A DNA stretch of 64,000 nucleotides from CAVOHU01 sp963817885 (GTDB lineage Bacteria > Acidobacteriota > Vicinamibacteria > Vicinamibacterales > JAKQTR01). The notes beneath the pieces are model-generated. The model did not search any database, was not told where the DNA came from, and worked only from the letters and a program-made list of their open reading frames with translations. The stretch is from contig CAWFQE010000002.1 in assembly GCA_963817885.1 (NCBI GenBank), positions 682,001 to 746,000 on the forward strand. Reading direction: 5' to 3'. Positions 18,504 through 29,000 of the stretch are shown here, piece after piece. The stretch's first letter is position 1. Each line of letters starts with the position of its first letter. A program made the translations under genes and the position numbers.

Positions 18504-20801
18504 TCAGCCCTTCGTCATCGACGGCGGGGCGGACTCCGGAGCGGACGCCCAGCTCCGGTTCGGCTCGGCGCCCATCGTGAACTTGAGCGTGCCGCCAGTC
18601 ACGATCTCGCTGTGAGAGACCCACGCGCGATCGACCGGCTTGCCGTTGAGCGTGACACCCTGAACGTAGATGTTGGTGTCGGACAGCCCGCTGGCTTCGA
18701 CATTCAGGATCCGCCCGCCGCCAAGGTCCAGCGTCACCTTCTCGAAGTGCGGCGTGCCGATCACGTAGTTGCCGTCGGCAGGATTCACCGGGTAGAACCC
18801 GATCGAGCTGAGGATGTACCAGGCCGACATCTGTCCGCAATCCTCGTTCCCGCACAATCCTTCCGGACCGGTGCGGTATAGCGTCTTCGTGATCTGACGC
18901 ACGCGCTCGGCCGTCTTCCAGGGTGCGCCGGCGTAGGCGTACAGGTACGCGATGTGATGGCTCGGCTCGTTGCCGTGAGCGTACTGGCCGATCAGCCCGG
19001 AAATGTCAGGCGACGCGTCGGCGCCTTCCACCTGCGACTGCTGGTCGAACAGCTCGTCCAGCTTCTTCACGAAGGCGTCGGCCCCGCCCATCAGCCCGAT
19101 GAGCCCGCGGACATCGTGCGGGGCGAACCACGTGTATTGCCACGCGTTGCCCTCGGTGAAATCGCTTCGGGTCCGATCGGCGAGCAGCGGCGAGAACGGC
19201 GTGCGCCACGAGCCATCGGCGAGCCGGCCGCGCACGAAACCGGTCGAGCTGTCGAACACGTTCCGGTAGAAGCCCGCACGTGCCTGGAACGTCCGCTGGT
19301 CCACGGCGCGGTCGAGCTTGCCGGCCAGCTGCGCGATGCACCAGTCGTCGAAGGCGTACTCGAGCGTCTTCGAGACGGACTCGTTGTCGCCGTCCGACGG
19401 GATGTAGCCCTTCGTATCTGGTGACGTGAGGTACTTCAGGCCGCGCCCCTGCTGCGTCGCGCTCTTCTTCATCGCCTCGAGCGCTTCGCTCCGGTTCACG
19501 GTCGTCAGACCCTTGGAGATCGCGTCGACAATAACGGGCACGGCGTGGTAGCCGATCATCGTGTTGGTCTCGTTGCCCCAGAGCGGCCAGACCGGCAGCA
19601 GCCCGCTCTCGCGCGAGAACGCCATCATCGACTGCACCAGGTCGTCGACCTTGTCGGGCTGGATGAGCGTGAGAAGCGGGTGCAGGGCGCGGAAGGTGTC
19701 CCAGAGCGAGAACACCGTGTGGTGCAGGAACCCGTAGGTCTGATGGACCTGGCCATCCGCCCCGCGATAGGTGCCGTCGACGTCGCAGAACAGCGTCGGC
19801 GCGAGCATCGAGTGGTAGAGCGCCGTGTAGAAGATCTTCTTCCGGTCGGCGTCGGGCGTCTGCACCCTGGCGCGCTGAAGCTTGCGCTCCCACGCCTCGG
19901 TCGCGTCCTTGCGAATCTCGTCGAACTCCCATCCCGGCAGCTCGCGCTCGAGGTTCTTGTGCGCGCCCTCGATGCTGGCGCACGAGATTCCGACCTTGAC
20001 GAGCAGCGGATCGCCGGGCCGGAGCACGAACCGGAAGACCCCCTTGACCTGCTTGTCCTTGACCTGCCGCGACTCGGCGGTGGACTGGCTGTTCGTGCCG
20101 AGATTGAAGGTCATGATCGGCGACGAGAACCTGATCACGAAGTAGACAACCTGGTCCTTCGCCCAGCCGCTGGATCGGCGGTACCCGCTCAGCGTGGTCG
20201 GGCCCTCAATGGTGAGTTGCGTGTCGGTCGAGTGATCACCGTTGAGATCGTGCCCGAGGTCCACCACCACCCCGGGCTGCGTCGACACCGCCATGCGCGG
20301 AAAGTAGTAGCGATGAAGCCCGACGCGCTTGGTGGCGGTCAGCTCAACCCTGACGCTGGACCCGAGCAGTTCGACGCTGTAATACCCTGCCGAGGCTTTC
20401 TCCTTGTCGTGGGTGAAGGGCGACTGGATGTCGCCGGGCATTCCCGCGCCCGCCAGCAGGGGCATCACCAGGATGTCGCACAGATCGCCGATCCCGGTTC
20501 CACTCAGATGCGTGTGGGTGAAGCCGGCGATGGTGGTATCGGAGTGGTGGTAGCCCGCCACCCAGTCCCAGCCCTGCTTGCCCGAGTCCGGGCTGACCTG
20601 CACCATGCCATACGGAAATGCCGCACCCGGGTAGGTGTGACCGTGACCGCCGGTTCCGATGAAGGGATCGATGAAGCGCGCCAGCGACCCGTCGGTTGCG
20701 GCGGAGCTCTGACCGATCTGCGCGAAGAGTCCCCGGCGGTCCGCGGCCAGCACCAGTCCGGCCGCACAGGCGTTCCTGATCACATCTCGTCGAGTGAGCA
20801 T
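18504..20801 (-). CDS. GH92 family alpha-mannosidase, Tat-exported
   Basis: 765 residues. Twin-arginine signal MLTRRDVIRN, then the GH92 N-terminal beta-sandwich (FIDPFIGTGGHGHTYPGAAFPYGMVQ, SDTTIAGFTHTHLSGTG) and the C-terminal (alpha/alpha) barrel with GFLHHTVFSLWDTFRALHPLL, HGNEPSHHIAYLYAYAG and LCGNEDCGQMSAWY, which carry the calcium-binding and catalytic acid residues of the family. GH92 enzymes are exo-acting, calcium-dependent, inverting alpha-mannosidases that trim N-glycan or yeast mannans. ATG 20801 has CAGGAGGG upstream. Length is typical. It has no visible operon partner. Confidence 0.94.
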   Translation of the reverse strand: MLTRRDVIRNACAAGLVLAADRRGLFAQIGQSSAATDGSLARFIDPFIGTGGHGHTYPGAAFPYGMVQVSPDSGKQGWDWVAGYHHSDTTIAGFTHTHLSGTGIGDLCDILVMPLLAGAGMPGDIQSPFTHDKEKASAGYYSVELLGSSVRVELTATKRVGLHRYYFPRMAVSTQPGVVVDLGHDLNGDHSTDTQLTIEGPTTLSGYRRSSGWAKDQVVYFVIRFSSPIMTFNLGTNSQSTAESRQVKDKQVKGVFRFVLRPGDPLLVKVGISCASIEGAHKNLERELPGWEFDEIRKDATEAWERKLQRARVQTPDADRKKIFYTALYHSMLAPTLFCDVDGTYRGADGQVHQTYGFLHHTVFSLWDTFRALHPLLTLIQPDKVDDLVQSMMAFSRESGLLPVWPLWGNETNTMIGYHAVPVIVDAISKGLTTVNRSEALEAMKKSATQQGRGLKYLTSPDTKGYIPSDGDNESVSKTLEYAFDDWCIAQLAGKLDRAVDQRTFQARAGFYRNVFDSSTGFVRGRLADGSWRTPFSPLLADRTRSDFTEGNAWQYTWFAPHDVRGLIGLMGGADAFVKKLDELFDQQSQVEGADASPDISGLIGQYAHGNEPSHHIAYLYAYAGAPWKTAERVRQITKTLYRTGPEGLCGNEDCGQMSAWYILSSIGFYPVNPADGNYVIGTPHFEKVTLDLGGGRILNVEASGLSDTNIYVQGVTLNGKPVDRAWVSHSEIVTGGTLKFTMGAEPNRSWASAPESAPPSMTKG

Positions 20802-20880
20802 GAGCCCTCCTGCCTTTGGCAGTACGATAGCTTATTCTTCAGGGAAATAGCGGGCCGGAGCGCTGGCGCTGAAGGAAGGT

Positions 20881-21002
20881 GGTCCCTTGCCACCCCCGAA
20901 ACGGGCGCCCGCCGCCTGGAGCCGGCGGACCATTCTCCGCCGGGCGGCCAAAGCTGCTGGTTTCCGGCAGGGCCGGCCTCGTCCGGGAAACGGCAAGGGA
21001 CC
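20881..21002. repeat. GC-rich segment bounded by 11-bp perfect inverted repeats
   Basis: GGTCCCTTGCC (20881-20891) and its exact complement (20992-21002) bracket about 100 GC-rich bases that contain further small dyads. It lies between the GH92 start and the dCache gene stop. It could be a terminator-like structured leader or a small MITE-like element; I found no second copy in the window. Confidence 0.4.
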
Positions 21003-21019
21003 AACGCCGAACCGAAGTT

Positions 21020-22150
21020 CTACGCCGCGTCCTGCGCGCGCGGCGAGTCGGGGTGCTGGTACACGTGGAGGTCCGGCTCGATCGACGGCGCGGCAAGCCG
21101 CACCGAGAACCAGGCCGCCACGATGAGCAGCACCAGCGCGAACAGGCTGAACACGATCAGCAAGTGCCACCACTGCGCCCGCACCGAGGCGAACAACTCG
21201 TCCTCGGCCTCGGTGACGGCCACCAGCCACGCCAGGTGCGGGTAGCTCACGCTGAGCTGGCTCGGGGCGATGGCGACCATCCACGCGCGGCCATCCACGT
21301 TGAGAGCCGAGAACTGCAGCCGGTACTCCGGATCGCCGCCGCGATCGACTTTGAGACGCTCGCGCAGCAGGTCGGCCGCGAAGAACCGGCTCTTGGTGCC
21401 GGTCACGCCGCGGTTGTAGACCACCGTGCCGTCCGAGCGGATGAGCATCGCCTCGCCGGTCGTACCCATCTGCAGGCTGCCGACGAGCGCCAGCAGCTCG
21501 CGCGCGTCCGCGACGACTTTCAGGACGCCAACCAGGCTGCCATCCGGCCGGTCGAACACGGGCATGGCGATCTCCACCGCGTGCGATCGCGAACTCTGGT
21601 CCCAGACGACGTCGCCCACGCTCACCCGGCCTCTCACGCCATCGTCGAACGACTCGCGCCACCAGGCGTCGGTCGCCTGGTAATACGAGCTGACCATATT
21701 GGAAGCGGCCACCAGCCGCCCCGAACGATCGGTCACGAAGATCTCCCGGTAAATCCGGTCGTTCTCGACGATCTCCCTCAGGAACCGTGACGCCGGCGAG
21801 TCCAGGATGCCGGACTTCTGCACCACGGGGCCCTCCCCGCGGATCCACGCCAGATCGAGGGCGCGGGTCTTGGCGAGGTCGAACGGTGTTCGGTTGCCGG
21901 CCGAGGCCGCGGCCCGGATCTCTGCCACCCTCGACAGGATCTGCGCATCGATGATGCGGCGGAACACATACGCGTCGACCGCGGCGGCCGTGTGCTCCGC
22001 GACCTGGGTCAGCTGGTTGCCGCAGGAAGCCCGGAGCTTCGCCTGACCTACGCCAAGGACGAGCGTCGATGCCGCCACCAGCAGCGGAAGGCTGACGATG
22101 ACGAGAACCGTGAACACGCGGAAGTTGAGCGGCGGGAGATGGTGGCGCAC
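21020..22150 (-). CDS. Membrane-anchored dCache-type sensor without output domain
   Basis: 376 residues. One membrane helix near residues 10-32, a periplasmic double-Cache-like region of about 300 residues (DAYVFRRIIDAQILSRV; FVTDRSGRLVAASNMVSSYYQATDAWW; VVWDQSSRSHAVEIAMPVF; VGVLKVVADARELLALV) and a second helix near 333-357, then a cytoplasmic tail of only about 20 residues. The YQATDAWW/EIAMPV pattern is the ligand-binding PAS-like fold found in chemoreceptors and kinases. No kinase, HAMP, GGDEF or MCP domain follows and none is encoded next door, so it may signal through a partner or be a truncated receptor. Confidence 0.7.
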   Translation of the reverse strand: MRHHLPPLNFRVFTVLVIVSLPLLVAASTLVLGVGQAKLRASCGNQLTQVAEHTAAAVDAYVFRRIIDAQILSRVAEIRAAASAGNRTPFDLAKTRALDLAWIRGEGPVVQKSGILDSPASRFLREIVENDRIYREIFVTDRSGRLVAASNMVSSYYQATDAWWRESFDDGVRGRVSVGDVVWDQSSRSHAVEIAMPVFDRPDGSLVGVLKVVADARELLALVGSLQMGTTGEAMLIRSDGTVVYNRGVTGTKSRFFAADLLRERLKVDRGGDPEYRLQFSALNVDGRAWMVAIAPSQLSVSYPHLAWLVAVTEAEDELFASVRAQWWHLLIVFSLFALVLLIVAAWFSVRLAAPSIEPDLHVYQHPDSPRAQDAA

Positions 22151-22336
22151 GGGTGGCCTCCAGGGAAACCTGGGAGCACCGTCGGCGGGGGCGGGAGTTC
22201 AGTCACAATGTCGGCCGGACCCGGGCTCCTGTCAAGCTATTCCCGCGTTTCTGGCTTGTCAGGGCATCGGGGTAGAATGCCCGAACGAGGGGCGCCCAGA
22301 CGGGTTACATGGCCGATTCACGTGAGGAGTTGAAAC

Positions 22337-22660
22337 GTGCCGTACACCTTTCACGAACTGAAAGAGAAGACCGTCGGTGAATTGCGCGAAATCGCCAAGG
22401 GCATCGAGCACGAGGCGGTGCAGGGGTACACCCAGCTCAACAAGGACCACTTGCTGGTGGCTATCTGCAAGGCGCTTTCGATCCAGACCCACGAACACCA
22501 CGAGGTGGTGGGCATCGACAAGAGCTCGATCAAGGTGAAGCTGCGGACCCTCAAGGCCGAACGGGACAAGGCCATCGAGGCGCACGATCACGCGCAGCTC
22601 AAGTCCCTGCGGCGTCAGATCCACAGCATCAATCGCGGGATACGCCGGCGGATGGTTTAG
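22337..22660 (+). CDS. Small protein with Rho N-terminal (SAP-like) domain
   Basis: 107 residues, GTG start at 22337 with GAGGAG upstream. Residues about 6-50 (HELKEKTVGELREIAKGIE ... LNKDHLLVAICKAL) match the Rho_N helix-extended-loop-helix fold, which usually binds nucleic acid; the rest is strongly basic and helical (SLRRQIHSINRGIRRRMV). No catalytic domain. Possible role: a free-standing RNA/DNA-binding regulator. It stands alone, 80 bases before the efflux operon. Confidence 0.75.
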   Translation: MPYTFHELKEKTVGELREIAKGIEHEAVQGYTQLNKDHLLVAICKALSIQTHEHHEVVGIDKSSIKVKLRTLKAERDKAIEAHDHAQLKSLRRQIHSINRGIRRRMV

Positions 22661-22704
22661 CCGTCCGCGCTGCAATCGGGACGGATGCGCGCGGGCCCGG
22701 AAAC

Positions 22705-22733
22705 TTGACAACCTCGCTGCTGCATGGAAGATT
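22705..22733 (+). promoter_or_regulatory. Candidate sigma70 promoter of the efflux operon
   Basis: Perfect TTGACA (22705-22710), 17-base spacer, weak AAGATT (22728-22733). Transcription would begin close to the GTG at 22740, which would give a leaderless or nearly leaderless message. The weak -10 makes this tentative. Confidence 0.35.
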
Positions 22734-22739
22734 GGTCCT

Positions 22740-23081
22740 GTGCGGCGAATTCTGCGCGGACTGTCCGTGGCGATGATCGCGGTGGCGGTGTCCAACCCGC
22801 TCGCCGCCGTGTGCCTGTGCCGCGTCGCGCAGACTTCCGCCCCGGCGGAGCATGCCTGCTGCCACAAACCGGCTCAGGCGGGTCCGGCCATCGACAGCGT
22901 TCCGGGCTGCTGCCACACCGAGCAGGCCGACCACGGTGCAGCCAGGCTGGATTCTCCCCTGCTGCTGACCGGCATCTCCGCGTCCGACTCGCATCTGCCC
23001 CATCTGGACCTCCAGACCGCATCGACGACCCTCACGCATTCGTTCGTTCCCTTCCACCGGGTATCGGTTCTGAGAGCCTGA
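22740..23081 (+). CDS. Small exported Cys/His-rich protein at head of metal-efflux operon
   Basis: 113 residues, GTG start with GGAAG 9 bases upstream. N-terminal hydrophobic signal (RGLSVAMIAVAVSNPLAA) then CLC, HACCHK and GCCHTEQADH clusters that could bind copper or silver. No family recognised. It is the first gene before TolC, CusB and CusA, so a periplasmic metal-binding accessory role is a fair inference. Confidence 0.6.
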   Translation: MRRILRGLSVAMIAVAVSNPLAAVCLCRVAQTSAPAEHACCHKPAQAGPAIDSVPGCCHTEQADHGAARLDSPLLLTGISASDSHLPHLDLQTASTTLTHSFVPFHRVSVLRA

Positions 23082-23241
23082 TACCGTGCGCGACCGGAGG
23101 CGAATGTGTGCCTCCGCGGTCCTGTCAGACCAAACTACAGTCGTCGGGTTCGGATCTCCTGTCCGGAGCCTCGCGTCGCATTCAGACCAGGCCCGGCCCG
23201 CAGGCGATTCGATTCCGTTGGTGCAACATTCTGGAGGTCTC

Positions 23242-24606
23242 ATGACTGAGGTCCCGAGGTTCCATTCGGGCATCTGGCTCCTGCTCGGCATGCTCGCACT
23301 GACCGCCGTTGACCCGCCGGCAGCGGCCCAGGAGCCCAAGGCGCCGCCGCCCGATCCGGTGCTGGAGGCGCTCGTCTCGGAAGCGCTCGCCCGGAATCCC
23401 GATCTGATGGCCGCGCAGGCCTCGATCGCGGCCGCCCGGCAGCGCCCCGAACAGGCGTCGGCGCTTCCCGATCCGATGGTGTCGATGGCCTACACGAACG
23501 ACGGCTGGGCGCCGAGCCTCGGGCGCATGCCCATGACCACGCTCGCGCTGATGGCCAGCCAGAATCTCCCGTGGCCGGGCAAGCGCCGGCTTCGGGCGGA
23601 CATCGCCACTCGCGACGCCGACATCGTCGAGCAGCAGCTGGCCCGGGCCCGCCTCAGCGTCACCGCCGAGGTCAAGCGTGCGTATTTCGGGCTGCTCCTC
23701 GCACGCGAGCTGCAGTCACTTGCGCGCGAGCAGCGAGGGCTGTGGCAGGACATCGAGGTGGTCGTGCGGTCGCGTTATGCCGTCGGCCAGGGCGCCCAGC
23801 AGGATGTTCTGCGCGTGCAGGTCGAAGTGACCCGCATCGAGCAACGGTTGATCGACCAGGACACCGAGATCCAGCTGCGTTGCGCCGAGCTCAGCCGACT
23901 GCTTGCCAGGACCTTCGAGCCTCCAGCCGAACCGTCGATCCGGCTGACGTTGCATCCCCTCACCGAGTCGCAGATCGATCTCCTCGACCGGGCGCGCGCG
24001 GTCAGTCCCGAGCTGGCGGCGGCCCGCCTGGCCATTGACCGGGATCGGCTCGCGCTGTCGCTCGCCCAGAAGGCGCTCAAGCCCGACTTCACGGTCCAGG
24101 CATCGTTCATGGACCGGGGCGGCCTCGACCCGGTCTGGCTTGCCGGCGTCGGCATCAACGTGCCGTTCAACCGGAAGGCCCGCCAGAGTGCCATCGCGGA
24201 AGCGGATCTCACCATCAAGGCCGGCCAGCGCGGCCTGGAGTCGCTCGACCTCCTCCTGCGCCTCCGCACCGAGGAGCGGTACCGCCGGATCGTGTCGGAC
24301 GAGAAGACCGTTGCGATCTACGACCAGGGCATCGTCCTGCAGGACCGCATGACGCTCGAATCTGCCATCGCCTCCTACCAGGGCGGCACGGTGCCGTTCG
24401 CATCGGTCCTCGAAGCGATGACGACGCTCGCCAGCGATCGATGGACGAGGGCGACGCTCGTGGCCGATCACGAAATTCTCGCCGCGAGCCTCGAGGAGGC
24501 AGGCCTCGACGCCACCCCCGGCATGCCGGCGCAGGCCGGATCGACACGCGGGCCAAACGCAGGCGCGGCGGGCGCGGGAATGCCAGGCGCCATGGGAAAC
24601 CGGTAG
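23242..24606 (+). CDS. TolC-family outer-membrane efflux channel (CusC-like)
   Basis: 454 residues, ATG 23242 with GGAGG. Signal peptide ends near AAAQ. Two OEP repeats of long helices with typical segments LVSEALARNPDLMAAQASIAAA, DPMVSMAYTNDGWAP, ASQNLPWPGKRRL, RAYFGLLLARELQSLAREQ and, in the second half, VSPELAAARLAIDRDRLALSLAQKALKPDF. A Gly/Ala/Pro-rich tail ends the protein. It forms the outer-membrane duct of the RND pump encoded by the next two genes; the stop is 10 bases before cusB. Confidence 0.9.
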   Translation: MTEVPRFHSGIWLLLGMLALTAVDPPAAAQEPKAPPPDPVLEALVSEALARNPDLMAAQASIAAARQRPEQASALPDPMVSMAYTNDGWAPSLGRMPMTTLALMASQNLPWPGKRRLRADIATRDADIVEQQLARARLSVTAEVKRAYFGLLLARELQSLAREQRGLWQDIEVVVRSRYAVGQGAQQDVLRVQVEVTRIEQRLIDQDTEIQLRCAELSRLLARTFEPPAEPSIRLTLHPLTESQIDLLDRARAVSPELAAARLAIDRDRLALSLAQKALKPDFTVQASFMDRGGLDPVWLAGVGINVPFNRKARQSAIAEADLTIKAGQRGLESLDLLLRLRTEERYRRIVSDEKTVAIYDQGIVLQDRMTLESAIASYQGGTVPFASVLEAMTTLASDRWTRATLVADHEILAASLEEAGLDATPGMPAQAGSTRGPNAGAAGAGMPGAMGNR

Positions 24607-24616
24607 CGAGGACACG

Positions 24617-26060
24617 ATGTTGAACAGCAGAACCACTCGAACGATCGGAGCCATCGTGCTCCTCCTGGCCCTTGGCATCGCGTGGACCGCGTGCAAGCGC
24701 TCGGCCGAGCACGCCGGATCGACTGCCCCGGCCAAGGTCCAGCGCTACCACTGCCCGATGCACCCCACCTACATCTCGGACAAGCCCGGCGACTGCCCGA
24801 TCTGCGGGATGACGCTGGTCCCGATGGATGACGCCCCATCGGGCACGAGCACGCCTGCACCCGGAGCGGCGACGCCTTCGACCGGCCGGAAGATCGCCTA
24901 CTATCGCTCGCCGATGGATCCCACCGTGCACTCCGACAAGCCGGCCAAGGACTCGATGGGCATGGACTTCGTTCCGGTGTACCAGGACGAGATCCAGTCG
25001 TCTGCCAGCCTGGTTTCCGGACGGGCGGTGGTTTCGCTTTCGCCCGAACGCCGCAGCCTGCTCGGCATGCGCTCGGAGCCGGTCCATCTGCAGCGGATCG
25101 AGCACGATGATCCGCACCGTCGGCAGAGTGACGCCGGACGAGCGCCTCCTCTATCACGTGCACACCAAGTTCGAAGGGTATGTCGATCGCCTCTACGTCG
25201 ACTTCACCGGCATGCCCGTGAAGAAGGGGGACCCGCTGCTGGCGATCTACAGTCCCGACCTGGTCGCGACCGAGCAGGAGTACCTCCTGGCGCTGCGAGC
25301 CAGGCAGCAGCTCTCGTCGAGCCAGATCCCCGCCGTGGCGAAGGGAGGTGCCAATCTGCTCCAGGCCGCCAGGGAACGCCTGTTGCTCTGGGATATTCAA
25401 CCGAAGGACATCGAGGAGCTCGAGCGAACCGGAACGGTCAGGCGCTCGCTGGATCTCCACTCGGAGGTCAGCGGCATCGTCCTCCAGAAGAACGTGTACC
25501 AGGGGATGCGCGTGATGCCGGCCGACACGCTGTTCGACATTGCCGACCTCTCGCACCTCTGGGTGATGGCGGACATCTACACCTCCGACCTGCCGTCGAT
25601 CCGGCTGGGAGTCCAGGCGGAGATCAGCCTCTCGTTCCTTCCGGGCAAGACGTGGCGTGGCCCCGTCACGTACATCGCGCCCACTGTCGAAGAAAAGACC
25701 CGCACCGTGAAGGTCCGCATCGAGGTCGACAACCGCGACGACGCGCTGAAGCCCGACATGTTCGCCGACGTCCTGCTGAGAACCGACCTGGGGCTGGGCG
25801 TGGTCGTGCCCGACACGGCGGTGATCGACGCGGGCGACAGGCAAATCGTGTTTCTCGACCGGTCCGACGGGCGCCTCGAGCCGCGCGAGGTCCTGCTGGG
25901 GGCCAAGCTGCCTCAGGGCTTCCAGGTGATCAAGGGGCTCGAGGATGGCGACATGGTCGTGACCGCCGCCAACTTCCTGCTCGACTCGGAGTCCAGCCTG
26001 AAGGCTGCGCTCTCGGCGATGACCGCGCCAGCCGCCCCCGCTGCACGCGGGAAGAAGTGA
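24617..26060 (+). pseudogene. cusB: CusB-like periplasmic adaptor with heavy-metal-binding domains, one frameshift
   Basis: ATG 24617. Lipoprotein signal with lipobox ending WTAC. Two heavy-metal-binding modules follow: YHCPMHP ... CPICGMTLVPM, and the Cys-less second copy YYRSPMDP ... KDSMGMDFVPVY. The adaptor core then has YHVHTKFEGYVDRLYVDFTG, IYSPDLVATEQEYLLAL, the lipoyl/barrel part (LHSEVSGIVLQKNVYQGMRV, LFDIADLSHLWVMADI) and a C-terminal KGLEDGDMVVTAANFLLDSE. Near 25095-25110 the frame moves by one base between HLQRIE and TMIRTVGRVTPDERLL; both halves are perfectly family-like, so an indel or assembly error is more likely than gene death. Adaptor of a Cu/Ag RND pump, 11 bases before cusA. 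Confidence 0.85.
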
Positions 26061-26071
26061 GGGACGGACAC

Positions 26072-29000
26072 ATGATCCGCTCCATCATCCGTTTCAGCGC
26101 CGAGAACCGGTTTCTCGTCCTGCTCGCCGCGGCGGTCGCCGTCGCGTACGGGATCTACACGCTGCAGCACATTCCCGTCGACGCGATCCCCGACCTGTCC
26201 GACACGCAGGTCATCATCTATTCCCGCTGGGACCGGAGTCCCGACATCATCGAGGACCAGGTCACCTATCCGATCGTCAGCGCCCTGCTCGGCACGCCCA
26301 ACGTCAAGACCATTCGCGGCTTCTCCGACTTCGGGTTCAGCTACGTGTACGTGATCTTCACGGACGGCACCGACATCTACTGGGCTCGAAGCCGGGTGCT
26401 GGAGTACCTCTCGAAGATCCAGCCGCGCCTGCCGCAGGGGGTGCGGACCGAGATCGGCCCCGACGCCACCGGTGTCGGATGGGTGTACCAATACGTCCTG
26501 GTCGACGATTCGGGCACGCAGTCGCTCGCCGATCTCCGGACGTTCCAGGACTGGAACCTCCGCTACCGTCTGCAGTCGGTTCCGGGTGTGGCCGAGGTGG
26601 CGACCATCGGCGGGTTCGTGAAGCAGTACCAGGTCACAGTCGATCCCACCAGCCTGAAGTCGTTCGGGCTGAGCATCACCGAAGTGGCCGAGGCGGTGCG
26701 TCAAAGCAACAACGAGGTCGGCGGACGCCTCCTGGAATTCGCCGGCCGCGAGTTCATGGTGCGCGGGCGAGGCTACGTACGTTCCAAGGAGGATCTGGAG
26801 AAGATCGTTCTCAAGACCGACGAGCGGGGCACGCCCGTCCTGCTGCGCGATGTCGCCTCGGTGGAGATCGGTCCGGAAATGAGGCGAGGGGTCTCCGACT
26901 TCGACGGGCGCGGCGATGCCGTGGGCGGCATCGTGGTGATGCGCCAGGGGGAAAACGCCCGGGACGTCATCGCACGCGTCAAGGCACTCATCAAGGATAT
27001 CGGACCCTCCCTGCCGAAGGGCGTCCGCATCGTCCCGACCTACGACCGATCCGGGCTGATCGAACGGTCCCTCGACAACCTCACGCACGAGCTGCTGATC
27101 GAGATGGCCATCGTCAGCCTCGTGATCCTCATCTTCCTGTGGCACATTCCGTCGGCGATCGTGCCGATCATCACGATCCCGGTGGCGGTCCTGCTGGCCT
27201 TCATTCCCATGCGGCTGATGGGGATCTCGTCCAACATCATGTCGCTCGCCGGCATTGCCATTTCGATCGGCGTGCTGGTCGACGGCGCCATCGTCGAGGT
27301 CGAGAACGCATACAAGAAACTCGAGTTGTGGCAGGAGGGCGGCCGCCAGGGCGACTTCCACGCCGTGCGCCTGGCGGCGCTGCAGGAGGTGGGGCCGTCG
27401 GTCTTCTTCTCGCTGCTGGTGATCGCCGTCGCGTTCCTGCCGATCTTCACCCTTGTCGACCAGGAAGGGCGCCTGTTCAGGCCGCTGGCGTGGACGAAGA
27501 ACCTCGCAATGTTCAGCGCCGCCCTGCTGGCGTTGACGGTCGATCCGGCGCTGCGGATGCTCTTCACACGAATGGACTACTTCCGCTTCCGCCCCCGGCC
27601 GCTTGCCTGGATCGCCAACCAGATTACCGTCGGCAAGTACTACCGGGAGGAACGGCATCCCATCAGCCGGCTGCTCTTTGCCATCTACGGGCCTGCCTGC
27701 AACGTCGTGTTGAGGTTTCCCAAGTCGACTATCATCCTGGCGGTCGTCATTGTCGTCAGCACGGTTCCCATCTACCTGAAGCTGGGGCACGAGTTCATGC
27801 CGGCCCTCAACGAGGGCACGATTCTCTATATGCCGACCACGCTGCCCGGCATCTCCGTCAGCGAGGCGAGCCGGGTGCTTCAGCTGCAGGATCAAATCCT
27901 GAAATCCTTCCCGGAGGTCGACACGGTGTTCGGCAAGGCCGGGCGGGCGGACACGCCGACCGATTCGGCCCCCTTCTCGATGATGGAGACCGTCGTCGCA
28001 CTCAAACCGCCCTCCCAGTGGCGATACCACGCGCGGTGGTATTCGACGCGCGCTCCTGAATGGCTGCAGGCCTCGGTCCTGCGCCACATCTGGCCCGACC
28101 GCATGTCCTACGACGAGCTGGTGGCCGAGATGGATGCGGCGCTGCAGATCCCCGGCACGACCAACGCGTGGACGATGCCCATCAAGGCGCGGATCGACAT
28201 GTTGACGACCGGGATCCGGACGCCGGTCGGCATCAAGATCTACGGAGCCGATCTCAAGGAGATCGAGCTCATCGGATCCAGGCTGGAACAGCTGCTCCGC
28301 GAGGTGCCGGGAACCCGAAGCGTGTTTGCCGAACGCGTCGCCGGCGGGTACTTCGTGGACTTCGACATCAACCGCGACGAGCTCGCCCGCTACGGCCTGT
28401 CGGTGGCGACCGTGCAGGACGTCATCCTGTCGGCGGTCGGTGGAGAAAACGTCACGACGACCATCGAGGGCCGGGCCCGGTTCCCGGTGAACGTGCGGTA
28501 TCCCCGCGGGCTGCGTGACGATCTCGATCGGCTCGGCCGGGTCCTGGTGATGACGCCCTCCGGCGCGCAGATCCCCCTCTCGCAGGTGGCCGCCATCAGG
28601 ACCGTGGCCGGCCCGTCGATGATCCGCAACGAGAACGGCCTGCTGGCCGGGTACGTGTTCGTGGACATCAGCGAGAGCGACATCGGCGGCTACGTCGAAC
28701 GCGCGCGGGCCGCGGTGGACAAGGGCCTGACGGTGCCGGCGGGTTACTCGCTCGAGTGGAGCGGACAGTACGAGAACATGCTGCGCGTGCGCGAGCGGCT
28801 CAAGGTCGTCGTGCCGATCACGCTGTTCCTCATCTTCTTCCTGCTGTACATGAACACGAAGTCCGCCGTGAAGGCGACCATCGTGATGCTGGCCGTGCCC
28901 TTCTCGGTGGTCGGCGCCGTGTGGCTCATGTACGGGCTGGGCTACAACGTGTCGATCGCGGCGTGGGTCGGCATGATCGCGCTGATGGGCCTCGACGCGG

